From positions 1 to 37,967 of the forward strand of contig NZ_VBVX01000023.1 in NCBI RefSeq assembly GCF_005981925.1: 37,967 nucleotides of DNA, given 5' to 3'. The position numbers were made by a program, and so were the translations under genes. This document shows, in pieces, positions 21,280-31,959 of the stretch. Every line of letters begins with the position of its first letter. Positions within the stretch are counted from its first letter, which is position 1. The notes below the pieces were generated by a model. The model worked only from the letters and a program-made list of their open reading frames with translations, made no database searches and was not told the origin of the DNA. The DNA is from Streptomyces albidochromogenes (GTDB taxonomy: Bacteria > Actinomycetota > Actinomycetes > Streptomycetales > Streptomycetaceae).

Positions 21280-23547
21280 CTACTTCGCCGGTTCGGGCTC
21301 CGGCGCGTCCTCGGACTGCGGCTCGTCCTCGGGTGCGGCCGGGGTCTTCACCGAGTCGAGGAGCAGCTGCGCCACGTCCACGACCTGGAGGGACTCCTTG
21401 GCCTTGCCGTCGTTCTTCTTGCCGTTCACCGAGTCGGTGAGCATGACGAGGCAGAAGGGGCAGGCCGTGGAGACGATGTCCGGGTTGAGGGACAGGGCCT
21501 CGTCCACGCGCTCGGTGTTGATGCGCTTGCCGATGCGCTCCTCCATCCACATGCGCGCGCCGCCGGCGCCGCAGCAGAAGCCGCGCTCCTTGTGGCGGTG
21601 CATCTCCTGCTGGCGCAGGCCCGGGACGGCCGACATGATCTCGCGCGGCGGCGTGTAGACCTTGTTGTGACGGCCCAGGTAGCACGGGTCGTGGTACGTG
21701 ATGAGGCCCTCGACCGGGGTCACCGGGATCAGCTTGCCCTCGTCGATGAGGTGCTGGAGCAGCTGCGTGTGGTGGATGACCTCGAACTCGCCGCCGAGCT
21801 GCGGGTACTCGTTCGCGATCGTGTTGAAGCAGTGCGGACAGGTCGCGACGATCTTCTTCGACGTCTTGGGCTTCTTCGTCGCCGGGTCGTCGTCGTCCTC
21901 GCCGTACGCCATGTTCAGCATGGCGACGTTCTCCTGGCCGAGCTGCTGGAACAGCGGCTCGTTGCCCAGGCGGCGGGCGGAGTCACCGGTGCACTTCTCG
22001 TCGCCGCCCATGATCGCGAACTTGACGCCCGCGATGTGCAGCAGCTCCGCGAAGGCCTTCGTGGTCTTCTTCGCCCGGTCCTCCAGGGCGCCGGCGCAGC
22101 CGACCCAGTAGAGGTACTCGACCTCGGACAGGTCCTCGATGTCCTTGCCGACGATCGGGACCTCGAAGTCGACTTCCTTGGTCCACTCGACGCGCTGCTT
22201 CTTGGCCAACCCCCAGGGGTTGCCCTTCTTCTCCAGGTTCTTGAGCATCGTGCCGGCCTCCGACGGGAAGGCGGACTCGATCATCACCTGGTAGCGGCGC
22301 ATGTCGACGATGTGGTCGATGTGCTCGATGTCGACCGGGCACTGCTCGACGCAGGCGCCGCACGTGGTGCAGGACCACAGCACGTCCGGGTCGATGACGC
22401 CGTTCTCCTCCAGCGTGCCGATGAGCGGACGCTCGGCCTCCGCCAGAGCCGACGCGGGAACGTCCTTCAGCTGCTCCTCGGTCGCCTTCTCGTCGCCCTC
22501 CATGGTCTTGCCGCCGCCCGCGAGCAGGTACGGCGCCTTGGCGTGGGCGTGGTCGCGCAGCGACATGATCAGCAGCTTCGGGGACAGCGGCTTGCCGGTG
22601 TTCCAGGCGGGGCACTGCGACTGGCAGCGGCCGCACTCTGTGCAGGTGGAGAAGTCGAGGATGCCCTTCCAGCTGAACTGCTCGACCTGGCTGACGCCGA
22701 AGACCGCGTCCTCGGCCGGGTCCTCCCAGTCGATCTCCTTGCCGCCGGTCGTCATCGGCTGGAGCGCGCCCAGGGCGGTGGAGCCGTCGTCCTCGCGCTT
22801 GAACCAGATGTTCGGGAAGCCGAGGAAGCGGTGCCACGCGACACCCATGTTGGTGTTCAGCGAGACGGTGATCATCCAGATCAGCGAGGTGCCGATCTTG
22901 ATCATCGCGGTGAAGTAGATCAGCGTCTGGAGCGTGGAGACGCTCAGGCCCTCGAAGGCGAGGACGAGCGGGTACGACACGAAGTACGCGGCGTCGTAGC
23001 CGTCCACGTGGTGGATCGCGCCTTCGAGGCCGCGCAGCACCAGGATCGCCAGGCCGATCGTCAGGATGATGTACTCGACGAAGTACGCCTGCCAGGCCTT
23101 CGAGCCGGCGAAGCGCGACTTGCGGCCGGCCCGCGAGGGCAGGTTCAGCAGGCGGATCGCCATCAGGACGACGATGCCCACGACCGTCATCAGGCCGATG
23201 AACTCGATGTACATCTCGAACGGCAGGAAGCCGCCGATGACCGGCAGCACCCAGTCCGCCTGGAAGAGCTGGCCGTACGCCTGGGCGAGGGTCGGCGGCA
23301 GCGTCAGGAAGCCGATCGCGACGAACCAGTGCGCGACGCCGACGATCCCCCACCGGTTCATCCGGCTGTGGCCGAGGAACTCCTTGGCGAGGGTGATCGT
23401 GCGCTGCTTCGGATTGCCGGTGCGGCTGCCCGCGGGCACGGGCTGGCCCAGCTTGACGAACCGGTAGATCTGCGCGACGGCTCGGGCGATGAGCGCAACG
23501 CCGACCACGGTCAGGACCAGCGACACGATGATCGCGGCGAGTTGCAT
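21280..23547 (-). CDS. Membrane (Fe-S)-binding oxidoreductase, heterodisulfide-reductase/FadF type
   Basis: The 755-residue protein combines three parts. The first is an N-terminal membrane region of about five or six helices (residues 3-25, 65-85, 95-135, 160-190 and around 210-235). The second is a ferredoxin-like pair of clusters, CTECGRCQSQCP (near 300) and CTTCGACVEQCP (near 390). The third is two CCG domains of heterodisulfide-reductase type (WVGCAGALEDR near 484 and CCGAGGARMW near 659, with HDPCYLGRHN between). FadF-like proteins of this build pass electrons from acyl-CoA dehydrogenation (via ETF) to the quinone pool. The start has GAGGAG 9 nt upstream; the longer frame to 23598 is unlikely. 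An acidic Pro/Glu tail ends the protein. A candidate operator lies upstream. Confidence 0.85.
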   Translation of the reverse strand: MQLAAIIVSLVLTVVGVALIARAVAQIYRFVKLGQPVPAGSRTGNPKQRTITLAKEFLGHSRMNRWGIVGVAHWFVAIGFLTLPPTLAQAYGQLFQADWVLPVIGGFLPFEMYIEFIGLMTVVGIVVLMAIRLLNLPSRAGRKSRFAGSKAWQAYFVEYIILTIGLAILVLRGLEGAIHHVDGYDAAYFVSYPLVLAFEGLSVSTLQTLIYFTAMIKIGTSLIWMITVSLNTNMGVAWHRFLGFPNIWFKREDDGSTALGALQPMTTGGKEIDWEDPAEDAVFGVSQVEQFSWKGILDFSTCTECGRCQSQCPAWNTGKPLSPKLLIMSLRDHAHAKAPYLLAGGGKTMEGDEKATEEQLKDVPASALAEAERPLIGTLEENGVIDPDVLWSCTTCGACVEQCPVDIEHIDHIVDMRRYQVMIESAFPSEAGTMLKNLEKKGNPWGLAKKQRVEWTKEVDFEVPIVGKDIEDLSEVEYLYWVGCAGALEDRAKKTTKAFAELLHIAGVKFAIMGGDEKCTGDSARRLGNEPLFQQLGQENVAMLNMAYGEDDDDPATKKPKTSKKIVATCPHCFNTIANEYPQLGGEFEVIHHTQLLQHLIDEGKLIPVTPVEGLITYHDPCYLGRHNKVYTPPREIMSAVPGLRQQEMHRHKERGFCCGAGGARMWMEERIGKRINTERVDEALSLNPDIVSTACPFCLVMLTDSVNGKKNDGKAKESLQVVDVAQLLLDSVKTPAAPEDEPQSEDAPEPEPAK

Positions 23548-23608
23548 TGGGGGCTCCTCGGGCCTGCGAGGTGAGAAATACGGGGGACGGCTGAGCATCT
23601 TGCTGGGA

Positions 23609-23622
23609 TTACTAAGCGGTAA
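23609..23622 (-). promoter_or_regulatory. Candidate TetR-type operator before the Fe-S oxidoreductase gene
   Basis: TTAC-TAAGCG-GTAA is an inverted repeat about 60 bp upstream of the start codon, overlapping TAAG-CGGTAA-CTTA. The stretch is conspicuously AT-rich for this genome and resembles sites bound by TetR-family regulators of fatty-acid genes. This is inference only. Confidence 0.35.
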
Positions 23623-23707
23623 CTTATTCAGCCCGTGCTGAGCGTACCCATTTATGCCGCCGCACTGTAGTTGGGCAGGCGGTGATCTGTGTCGCGTAAG
23701 GCTTCCC

Positions 23708-24199
23708 TCAGCGCCTGCCGGCGAGGGCGGCGGGCACGGTGCGGGCCAGGACGGCCAGGTCCAGGCCGAGCCAGTGCTGCTCGATGTAGTGCTGGTCCAG
23801 TACGTCCATCTCCTCCCACGGCAGTCCCGAGCGCCGGCCGACCTGCCACAGCCCGGTGACGCCCGGCCGCACCCCCAGTCTCGCCCGTGTCGCCGACGGA
23901 TGGCCCGGAGCCAGCGGGCACGGCCCGACCAGGGACATCTCGCCGCGCAGCACGTGCAGCAGGCGGGGCAGCACGTCCAGCCGCGTCCGGCGCAGCAGCC
24001 GGCCTACCGCGGTGCGGGGGTCGGTGCGCAGCGTCAGCATCGGGAAAGGGCGGCCGGCCAGGCCCGCGCGGGTACTTCGTACGAGCGGCGGGCCCGGCGA
24101 CGTCACGGCGGTGGCGGTCGCGGTGAGGAGCAGGAGGGGCGCGGCGAGCGGCAGCAGGGCCGAGGTGGCCACCAGATCGAAGATCCGCTTCGCGTGCAT
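23708..24199 (-). CDS. Short bacterial sugar transferase (WcaJ/undecaprenyl-phosphate type)
   Basis: The 163-residue protein keeps the core of the bacterial sugar transferase family. It has one N-terminal membrane helix after KRIFDLVATS (residues 4-30) and PLLLLTATATAVTSPGPPLV. It also has RTRLDVLPRLLHVLRGEMSL followed by VGPCPLAPGH (about 70-100) and RPGVTGLWQVGRRSGLPWEE (about 110-130). The family transfers a sugar phosphate to undecaprenyl phosphate to begin an exopolysaccharide unit. This version is shorter than usual (about 200 residues); the FKFRSM region is reduced to PFPMLTLRTD, missing the usual Lys-Phe-Arg, so activity is uncertain. No other polysaccharide genes are nearby. Confidence 0.72.
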   Translation of the reverse strand: MHAKRIFDLVATSALLPLAAPLLLLTATATAVTSPGPPLVRSTRAGLAGRPFPMLTLRTDPRTAVGRLLRRTRLDVLPRLLHVLRGEMSLVGPCPLAPGHPSATRARLGVRPGVTGLWQVGRRSGLPWEEMDVLDQHYIEQHWLGLDLAVLARTVPAALAGRR

Positions 24200-24309
24200 G
24201 GGCGTACCATTTCATGGGATTCGCCCCTGAATGGGGCTCCGCCAACCGTGGGCGTGCCGTACCCGTCCCGTCCCCGTGCCGTGCTCATGCAGATAAGGGC
24301 CGCATAAGA

Positions 24310-24330
24310 GTTGAGTCGACCCCACTCAGG
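24310..24330 (+). promoter_or_regulatory. HAIR-like HspR box, distal (dnaK promoter)
   Basis: GTTGAGT-N7-ACTCAGG, one mismatch per arm to the HspR consensus CTTGAGT-N7-ACTCAAG. It lies just upstream of a -35-like TTGACG (24335-24340), so HspR here could cover the promoter. Confidence 0.75.
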
Positions 24331-24334
24331 TCTG

Positions 24335-24382
24335 TTGACGCGATCGCCTCCGTCATGCATCCTTGAGTCTGTTCCACTCAAG
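24335..24382 (+). promoter_or_regulatory. dnaK promoter with perfect HAIR box
   Basis: TTGACG (24335-24340) and CATCCT (24358-24363) give a 17-bp spaced promoter. The following CTTGAGT-CTGTTCC-ACTCAAG (24362-24382) is a perfect inverted repeat of HAIR type over the start of transcription. HspR, encoded as the last gene of this operon, binds such boxes with DnaK as co-repressor. Confidence 0.85.
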
Positions 24383-24400
24383 TCAGCTGGAGGAATCGAA

Positions 24401-26253
<1,853 letters not shown>

Positions 26254-26257
<4 letters not shown>

Positions 26258-26931
26258 CGGAGGAGACTCCGGGCTTCGAGGAGAAGCCCGACGTCCCTTC
26301 CGGCGCCACTCCCGAAGACGCCGAACCGCAGGCCGCCGCGCCCGACAAGGCAGGGGCCGACTCCGTCGAGGAGTCGGGCCCGGCGGCCCCGGCCGGGGAC
26401 GTACAGGACGTAGCTCTGACGGCGCAGCTGGACCAGGTACGCATGGCGCTCAATGAGCGCACCGCGGACCTCCAGCGGCTCCAGGCGGAGTACCAGAACT
26501 ACCGTCGCCGCGTGGAGCGGGACCGGGTCACGGTCAAGGAGATCGCTGTGGCGAACCTCCTGAGCGAGCTCCTCCCCACCCTCGACGACATCGGCCGCGC
26601 GCGGGAGCACGGCGAGCTGGTGGGCGGGTTCAAGTCGGTGGCCGAATCGCTGGAGACGGTCGCCGCCAAGATGGGCCTGCAGCAGTTCGGCAAGGAGGGC
26701 GAGCCCTTCGACCCGACGATCCACGAGGCTCTGATGCACTCGTACGCGCCGGACGTCGACGAGACCACGTGCGTCGCGATCCTTCAGCCGGGCTACCGGA
26801 TCGGCGAGCGGACCATCCGTCCGGCGCGGGTCGCGGTGGCCGAGCCCCAGCCCGGTGCGACGCCCGCGAAGGCGGACGAGCCCGCGGCCAAGGCCCCGGA
26901 CGAGGAGAGCGGTGGCCCGGACGAGGGCTGA
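26254..26931 (+). CDS. grpE: Nucleotide exchange factor GrpE
   Basis: The 225-residue protein overlaps the dnaK stop by 4 bp. An acidic disordered N-terminus (about 1-55) precedes the long coiled-coil helix ([20 protein letters not shown] onward, [12 protein letters not shown]). The four-helix and beta-wing head contains [33 protein letters not shown] and [20 protein letters not shown]. It exchanges ADP for ATP on DnaK. A Pro/Ala/Glu-rich tail of about 35 residues follows, which is common in Streptomyces. Placement and motifs leave little doubt. Confidence 0.97.
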
Positions 26932-26979
26932 CGTGAGCAGGAGCAGTACACCTAGCGGCAGGAAGGAGGGACGTCGGGG

Positions 26980-28167
26980 ATGAGCACGAAGGACTTCGTC
27001 GAGAAGGACTACTACAAGGTTCTCGGCGTCCCGAAGGACGCCACCGAGGCCGAGATCAAGAAGGCGTACCGGAAGCTCGCCCGCGAGTTCCACCCGGACG
27101 CCAACAAGGGCGACGCCAAGGCGGAGGACCGCTTCAAGGAGATCTCCGAGGCGAACGACATCCTCGGTGACCCCAAGCGGCGCAAGGAGTACGACGAAGC
27201 GCGTGCTCTGTTCGGGAACGGCGGCTTCAGGCCGGGCCCGGGCGCCGGCGGCGGCACCTTCAACTTCGACCTGGGCGACCTCTTCGGAGGCGCCCAGGGC
27301 GGGGCCCAGACCGGCGGTGCCGGCGGGTTCGGCGGCGGCCTCGGGGACGTCTTCGGGGGCCTGTTCAACCGGGGCGGCCCGGGTGCGCGTACCGGTACGC
27401 AGCCGCGTCGCGGCCAGGACATCGAGTCCGAGGTGACGCTCAGCTTCACCGAGGCGGTCGACGGGGCCACGGTCCCGCTGCGCATGTCCAGCCAGGCTCC
27501 CTGCAAGGCCTGCTCCGGCACGGGCGACAAGAACGGCACACCGCGCGTGTGCCCGACCTGCGTCGGGACCGGCCAGGTGTCGCGCGGCGGCGGTGGCGGG
27601 TTCTCGCTCACCGACCCGTGCGTCGACTGCCGGGGCCGCGGGCTCATCGCCCAGGACCCCTGCGAGGTCTGCAAGGGCAGCGGCCGTGCCAAGTCGTCGC
27701 GGACCATGCAGGTCCGGATCCCGGCTGGCGTCTCCGACGGCCAGCGGATCCGGCTGCGTGGCAAGGGCAGTCCCGGTGAACGGGGCGGCCCGGCGGGCGA
27801 CTTGTACGTCGTGGTCCACGTCGGCGCCCACCCGGTCTTCGGCCGCAAGGGCGACAACCTCACCGTCACCGTGCCCGTCACCTTCGTGGAGGCGGCGCTC
27901 GGCGGCGAGGTGAAGGTCCCGACGCTGGGCGGCCCGCCGGTCACCCTCAAGCTGCCGGCCGGCACCCCCAACGGCCGCACCATGCGCGCCCGCGGCAAGG
28001 GAGCGGTCCGCAAGGACGGCACCCGCGGCGACCTGCTGGTCACCGTGGAGGTCGAGGTGCCCAAGGACCTTGACGACAAGGCCCGTGAGGCGCTGGAGTC
28101 CTACCGTGAGGCGACCGCGGGGGAGGACCCGCGGGCGGAGCTGTTCCAGGCCGCGAAGGGAGCATGA
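26980..28167 (+). CDS. dnaJ: Chaperone DnaJ (J-domain protein with four zinc-finger repeats)
   Basis: The 395-residue co-chaperone has an N-terminal J domain (about residues 9-75; DYYKVLGVPKDATEAEIKKA and the HPD triad in REFHPDANKGD). A Gly/Phe-rich region follows (about 80-145). Then come four CxxCxGxG repeats (CKACSGTG, CPTCVGTG, CVDCRGRG and CEVCKGSG, about 170-235) and the C-terminal peptide-binding domains (VRIPAGVSDGQRIRLRGKG). It stimulates the ATPase of DnaK and hands over substrates. The ribosome site is AAGGAGGG. It lies 48 bp after grpE and ends just before hspR in the same operon. Confidence 0.97.
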   Translation: MSTKDFVEKDYYKVLGVPKDATEAEIKKAYRKLAREFHPDANKGDAKAEDRFKEISEANDILGDPKRRKEYDEARALFGNGGFRPGPGAGGGTFNFDLGDLFGGAQGGAQTGGAGGFGGGLGDVFGGLFNRGGPGARTGTQPRRGQDIESEVTLSFTEAVDGATVPLRMSSQAPCKACSGTGDKNGTPRVCPTCVGTGQVSRGGGGGFSLTDPCVDCRGRGLIAQDPCEVCKGSGRAKSSRTMQVRIPAGVSDGQRIRLRGKGSPGERGGPAGDLYVVVHVGAHPVFGRKGDNLTVTVPVTFVEAALGGEVKVPTLGGPPVTLKLPAGTPNGRTMRARGKGAVRKDGTRGDLLVTVEVEVPKDLDDKAREALESYREATAGEDPRAELFQAAKGA

Positions 28168-28168
28168 G

Positions 28169-28618
28169 ATGGACCCGCGCATGCGTCGTAACCCGTACCA
28201 GCTGACCGACGAGACACCCGTGTACGTCATCTCGGTCGCGGCGCAGCTCTCCGGCCTGCACCCGCAGACCCTGCGGCAGTACGACCGCCTCGGCCTGGTC
28301 TCCCCGGACCGCACGGCCGGGCGCGGCCGGCGCTACTCGGCCCGCGACATCCAACTGCTGCGCCAGGTGCAGCAGTTGTCGCAGGACGAGGGCATCAACC
28401 TGGCCGGCATCAAGCGGATCATCGAACTGGAGAACCAGGTGACCGCGCTCCAGCAGCGCGTCGCCGAACTCTCCGCGGCTGTCGACGGCGCGGCGGCCGC
28501 GCTCCAGCAGCGCGAGGCGCAGGTGCACGCGTCGTACCGGCGCGACCTCGTCCGGTACGAGGACGTGCAGCAGGCGAGCGCGCTGGTGGTCTGGCGGCCC
28601 AAGAGGCCGGCGGAGTAG
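28169..28618 (+). CDS. hspR: Heat-shock repressor HspR (MerR family)
   Basis: The 149-residue protein starts one base after the dnaJ stop. It has a MerR-type winged helix: PVYVISVAAQLSGLHPQTLR, QYDRLGLVSPDRTAGRGRRY (about residues 17-57). A coiled coil follows (IIELENQVTALQQRVAELSA, about 85-130). HspR binds HAIR boxes as a repressor of dnaK, clpB and lon, using DnaK as co-repressor. Two boxes lie before this operon and one before clpB at 34137, so all three targets here are its own regulon. The earlier in-frame GTG start overlaps dnaJ and is rejected. Confidence 0.95.
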   Translation: MDPRMRRNPYQLTDETPVYVISVAAQLSGLHPQTLRQYDRLGLVSPDRTAGRGRRYSARDIQLLRQVQQLSQDEGINLAGIKRIIELENQVTALQQRVAELSAAVDGAAAALQQREAQVHASYRRDLVRYEDVQQASALVVWRPKRPAE

Positions 28619-28646
28619 TCCCGACGAGCACGGCGCGTACGCGAGG

Positions 28647-28682
28647 AAGGCCCGTCACCCACGACTCGGGGTGACGGGCCTT
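28647..28682. terminator. Bidirectional terminator after hspR
   Basis: A perfect 14-bp stem, AAGGCCCGTCACCC / GGGTGACGGGCCTT, with an 8-nt loop, then TT on the plus strand and TT on the minus strand; it separates hspR from the convergent secreted-protein gene. Confidence 0.85.
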
Positions 28683-28744
28683 TTGCTGTCCTGCGGACGC
28701 CGGCCCGCCCGGCCCGCGGGAGGTCCGGTCCGGAGGGGCGGACC

Positions 28745-30742
28745 TCAGGGAAGCCGGTCCGCCGCGGGCGTCGCCGAGACCTCCGCCGACAGCGGGGCCT
28801 CGCCGCCCGCCGCGTCCACGGCCGCGACGGCGTAGCAGTACGTCGTCCCGTTGGTCACTTCGGTGTCCCTGAACTCGTTGTCCGTGGTCAGCGGCAGAAC
28901 GGTCGCGTTCTCCTTCGTGACGCCCGGCTCCGTCGCGCGGTAGACGCGGTAGCCGGTGATCGCGGGCGCGTCCTCGTCGGCCTCCACGTGGTCCCAGACG
29001 AACCACACCATCCCGTCGTGGCCCGACACGTCGTAGATCCGGGTCGCGGCCGGCGGCCGGTGGGTCTGCCGGACGGGCTTGAAGGAACCGGAGGCGGGGG
29101 AGGCGACGCCGTACGGGGTGACGGCGACGACGGCGTAGAACTGGTCGCGCTCGTCGGCCGGGACGTCGTCGACGCTCAGCGCGGGGTCCCGCGTGACGCG
29201 GTAGGGCTGCGCGTCGGGCCCGGTGGGGACGGGGCCGGCCGCGCTCCGGTAGACGCGGTACTCGGTGACCGGGACGTACGGGCCCGCCGCCCACGTGAGC
29301 TCCAGCAGGCCGCCGGTGAGCGTGCCGGTCAGCGCCCGGGGCGCGGTGGGAACGGACTCGGGGCCTACCGCGCGCGTGCCGGACACCCACAACGTCCTCG
29401 CCGACTCGTTGCCCGCCGCGTCGACGGCCGCGATCCGGTAGCGGAAGCGCTGCCCCGCCTGGCCGGTGGTGTCCCGGAGGGTCTGTTCCGCCGTCGTGCC
29501 GACCTTCGTCTCGACGTCGAGGTCCTCCGGGGCGCGGTAGACGTGGTACGCCGTGGTGTCGGCGGGGGAGCCGCTCTGCCAGGACAGCGTGACGCCCTGG
29601 TCGTCCTCGGCGGTGACGGCGGGCGCGGTGGGCGGGAGGGGCGGCGTGGTGTCCGGGCCCGCGACGGCCACGTGGGCGGCGTACGGCGAGGCGTTCCCGG
29701 CCGCGTCGAGCGCCTTCACGGTGTACTTGTACGAGGTCACCGCCGGGTCCAGGGCGGTGTCGCCGTACGCCGGCGTCCCCACCGTCGCGACCTTCGTGTA
29801 CGTGCGCGAGTCGCCGGCGGCCCGGTACACGTCGTACTTCACCGCGTCCGCGACCGCCGTCCAGGTGAGGGAGTTCGCACCGTCCGCGTGCTTCCCCGCG
29901 AGGCCGGTGGGGGCCGCGGGCGGCGTCGCGTCGACGGTGGTGACGGGCATGTCGACGCTGCCGGGGCCCTCGCGGCCCGCCTTGTCGACGGCGCGGACCT
30001 CGTAGTACCAGACCTGGCCGGTCGCGGGCGGGACGCCGGTGTACGTCGTGCCCGTGAGGTGGGCCGCGCCCGTGACGTCGACGTACGTGGCGGTGTCCTT
30101 GAGGCGGCGGAAGACGCGGTATCCGGCCAGGTCCATCTCGGCGTTCGGCGACCAGGTGACGGTGGCCCTGCGGGTGGCCGTGTCGTACGTCGTCCGCGCC
30201 CCGGCGGGGGCCAGCGGCGGCGTGGTGTCGACGTCCGGCGACGTGCGCGGCGCGTAGGTGAAGGCGACGCTCGCGGAGCCGGTGAAGGCGGCGTAGTCGA
30301 CGCGCAGGGTGTGGACGCCCCTGGGCACGGTGACGTTCACCGTCTTCTTCTGGACGGTGGTCACGTCCCGCCACAGGTCGATTCTCAGCTCCCCGTCGAC
30401 GTACACCCTGATCCCGTCGAGGGCCTCGGCGGTGAGCGAGAACGGCCCGCCCGAGCCGAAGTCCCGGGTGAGGGACCAGCGGACGCCGAAGTGGTCGGCG
30501 GGGAGGGTCACGCCCGCCGGGTCGCCGGTGCCGTAGTTCTCGCTGATGGCGGCGTCGCACACGGTCGCGGCGGGCGTTCCGGAGAAGGTCGTGTTGGCGA
30601 AGAACTGCGCCTGCCACTGCGGCGATGCGCAGGGGGCGGCGAAGGCGGGCGGGGCCCCGAGGGCGCACAGCGTCGCGGTGCCCAGCGCGAGCGCGGTGGC
30701 GGCACCGAGGCTGCGCAGGGGGGGTCTGAAGTCCACGTGCAC
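28745..30742 (-). CDS. Secreted PA14 and fibronectin type III repeat protein
   Basis: The 665-residue protein has a Sec signal peptide (about residues 1-35; FRPPLRSLGAATALALGTAT, cleavage after AFA). Then comes a PA14 domain (about 38-160; WQAQFFANTTFSGTPAATVC, IRVYVDGELRIDLWRD, VPRGVHTLRVDY), a carbohydrate-binding module. About five fibronectin type III repeats follow, each starting TPP.AP or similar and ending YRVYR or YDVYR. Streptomyces uses such proteins as extracellular or wall-bound binding proteins. No catalytic domain is present. I chose the GTG at 30742, which has GGAAAG 11 nt upstream; an alternative GTG at 30778 has no ribosome site. Confidence 0.83.
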   Translation of the reverse strand: MHVDFRPPLRSLGAATALALGTATLCALGAPPAFAAPCASPQWQAQFFANTTFSGTPAATVCDAAISENYGTGDPAGVTLPADHFGVRWSLTRDFGSGGPFSLTAEALDGIRVYVDGELRIDLWRDVTTVQKKTVNVTVPRGVHTLRVDYAAFTGSASVAFTYAPRTSPDVDTTPPLAPAGARTTYDTATRRATVTWSPNAEMDLAGYRVFRRLKDTATYVDVTGAAHLTGTTYTGVPPATGQVWYYEVRAVDKAGREGPGSVDMPVTTVDATPPAAPTGLAGKHADGANSLTWTAVADAVKYDVYRAAGDSRTYTKVATVGTPAYGDTALDPAVTSYKYTVKALDAAGNASPYAAHVAVAGPDTTPPLPPTAPAVTAEDDQGVTLSWQSGSPADTTAYHVYRAPEDLDVETKVGTTAEQTLRDTTGQAGQRFRYRIAAVDAAGNESARTLWVSGTRAVGPESVPTAPRALTGTLTGGLLELTWAAGPYVPVTEYRVYRSAAGPVPTGPDAQPYRVTRDPALSVDDVPADERDQFYAVVAVTPYGVASPASGSFKPVRQTHRPPAATRIYDVSGHDGMVWFVWDHVEADEDAPAITGYRVYRATEPGVTKENATVLPLTTDNEFRDTEVTNGTTYCYAVAAVDAAGGEAPLSAEVSATPAADRLP

Positions 30743-30855
30743 GGCTGGCGGCTCTTTCCGTTGGAGGAGAGGAGTCACAGACGTGGGGGGAGAGCGCTGA
30801 CTGTAGGGCCGAGGTTAGTGGCTGACGCCGGTCTTTTCAGGCCGAGTTGAAGGAT

Positions 30856-31869
30856 TCACCCCTGGGGGTCGACGCCCGTCGACGGCGGTGCGGCGGCCGG
30901 GACCGGGGCGATGCCGGACTGGACGAGGAGTGCGCCCAGGTGGGTGCGGCCGGAGGCGTTGAGGGCCTGCGCGAGTTTGGCGATGTGGGAGCGGCAGGTC
31001 CGTACGCTGATGCCGAGCTTGCGGGCCGCCACCTCGTCGGTGTTCCCCTCGACCAGCAGACGCGCGACGCTGCGCTGCACGGCGGTGACGGGGGTGCCCG
31101 GGGACACCGCCGGCAGCTGCTCGGCGAGGGGGGTGGCCTGGGCCCACAGCACTTCGTAGACCTGGACGAGATAGGTGACCAGGGCGGGGTGCCGGATTTC
31201 GAGGGCGACGTCCCGCTCGCGGGTGGCGGGGATGAACGCGACCGTCCGGTCGACGACGATCAGCCGCTCGATGCTCTGCTCCAGGGTGCGCACCTGCGGG
31301 TGGCCGGGGGGAAAACGCGCCAGGTAGTCCCTCAGGTGGGGGCAGTAGCGCGCCGAGTGCTGGTACAGGTGCCGGACGGTGGCGCCCCGTTCGATGGCGG
31401 GCAGGGCGTGGCCCAGGCCCTGCTGGAGGGCTTTCAGCGGCCGGGTGCTGCCCGGCTGAGCGGTCAGGATCTCCCGCGTCGCCAGGGTCATGGCGTCGTC
31501 GAGCGTGGCGTTGATGCGGGGCATGCCCTCCAGCACGGTGATGGCGAGGTTGGGGTCCTCGCTGGCGACGGCGGTGAGGGGCGCCAGCGAGTCGGCCAGC
31601 GCGGTGCTGAGCCGGATGCGCTCGCTGATCTCCCGGGTGATGGGCTGCAGCAGATGCGCGAGGCCGGTGGCCGGCGGCACCGGGCGCATCCACGCGGCGT
31701 CCCGCGGGTCGGGGTGGACCAGCGCCATGTCGATGAGGCAGGGGGCCGGCGCGAGGTCGGCCCGGGTGATGCGCCCCGTGCGCAGGGCCTCGGTGTAGAG
31801 CCGCAGCCCGGCGTCGCACAGTTCCCGGTCGCCGTGCGAATGCGCCGGTTTCGCCTCGTCTTCGCCCAT
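30856..31869 (-). CDS. LuxR-type HTH regulator A (paralogue of the gene at 31960)
   Basis: The 337-residue protein has a C-terminal HTH of LuxR/GerE type (about residues 262-320; VQRSVARLLVEGNTDEVAAR, then KLGISVRTCRSHIAKLAQAL). The N-terminal part shows CDAGLRLYTEALRTGRITRA near the start. A central domain contains QSIERLIVVDRTVAFIPATR (about 194-213), a TrmB-like or PLD-like pattern seen in Streptomyces HTH proteins of unknown ligand. It lacks phosphoreceiver and ATPase domains, so it is probably a one-component sensor. It is closely similar along its full length to the next gene, in tandem. Both are read away from the secreted-peptide gene, so this pair may sense that peptide or a derived signal. 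Confidence 0.82.
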   Translation of the reverse strand: MGEDEAKPAHSHGDRELCDAGLRLYTEALRTGRITRADLAPAPCLIDMALVHPDPRDAAWMRPVPPATGLAHLLQPITREISERIRLSTALADSLAPLTAVASEDPNLAITVLEGMPRINATLDDAMTLATREILTAQPGSTRPLKALQQGLGHALPAIERGATVRHLYQHSARYCPHLRDYLARFPPGHPQVRTLEQSIERLIVVDRTVAFIPATRERDVALEIRHPALVTYLVQVYEVLWAQATPLAEQLPAVSPGTPVTAVQRSVARLLVEGNTDEVAARKLGISVRTCRSHIAKLAQALNASGRTHLGALLVQSGIAPVPAAAPPSTGVDPQG

Positions 31870-31959
31870 CTGCCCTCCCCCCGATTCATGCAGTGCAAGA
31901 AGATGACGGTGGCGAAAGCGTAGTCAGGCGGGGAGGGTGGGCGGTGACCGGGGACGTGG

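Noticed and set aside
21280-23574. Very long plus-strand ORF (over 900 codons) opposite the Fe-S oxidoreductase gene
   Set aside because: High third-position GC creates long antisense frames in Streptomyces; the minus strand has clear Fe-S motifs, and the plus-strand protein is repetitive Leu/Arg/Asp/Val.
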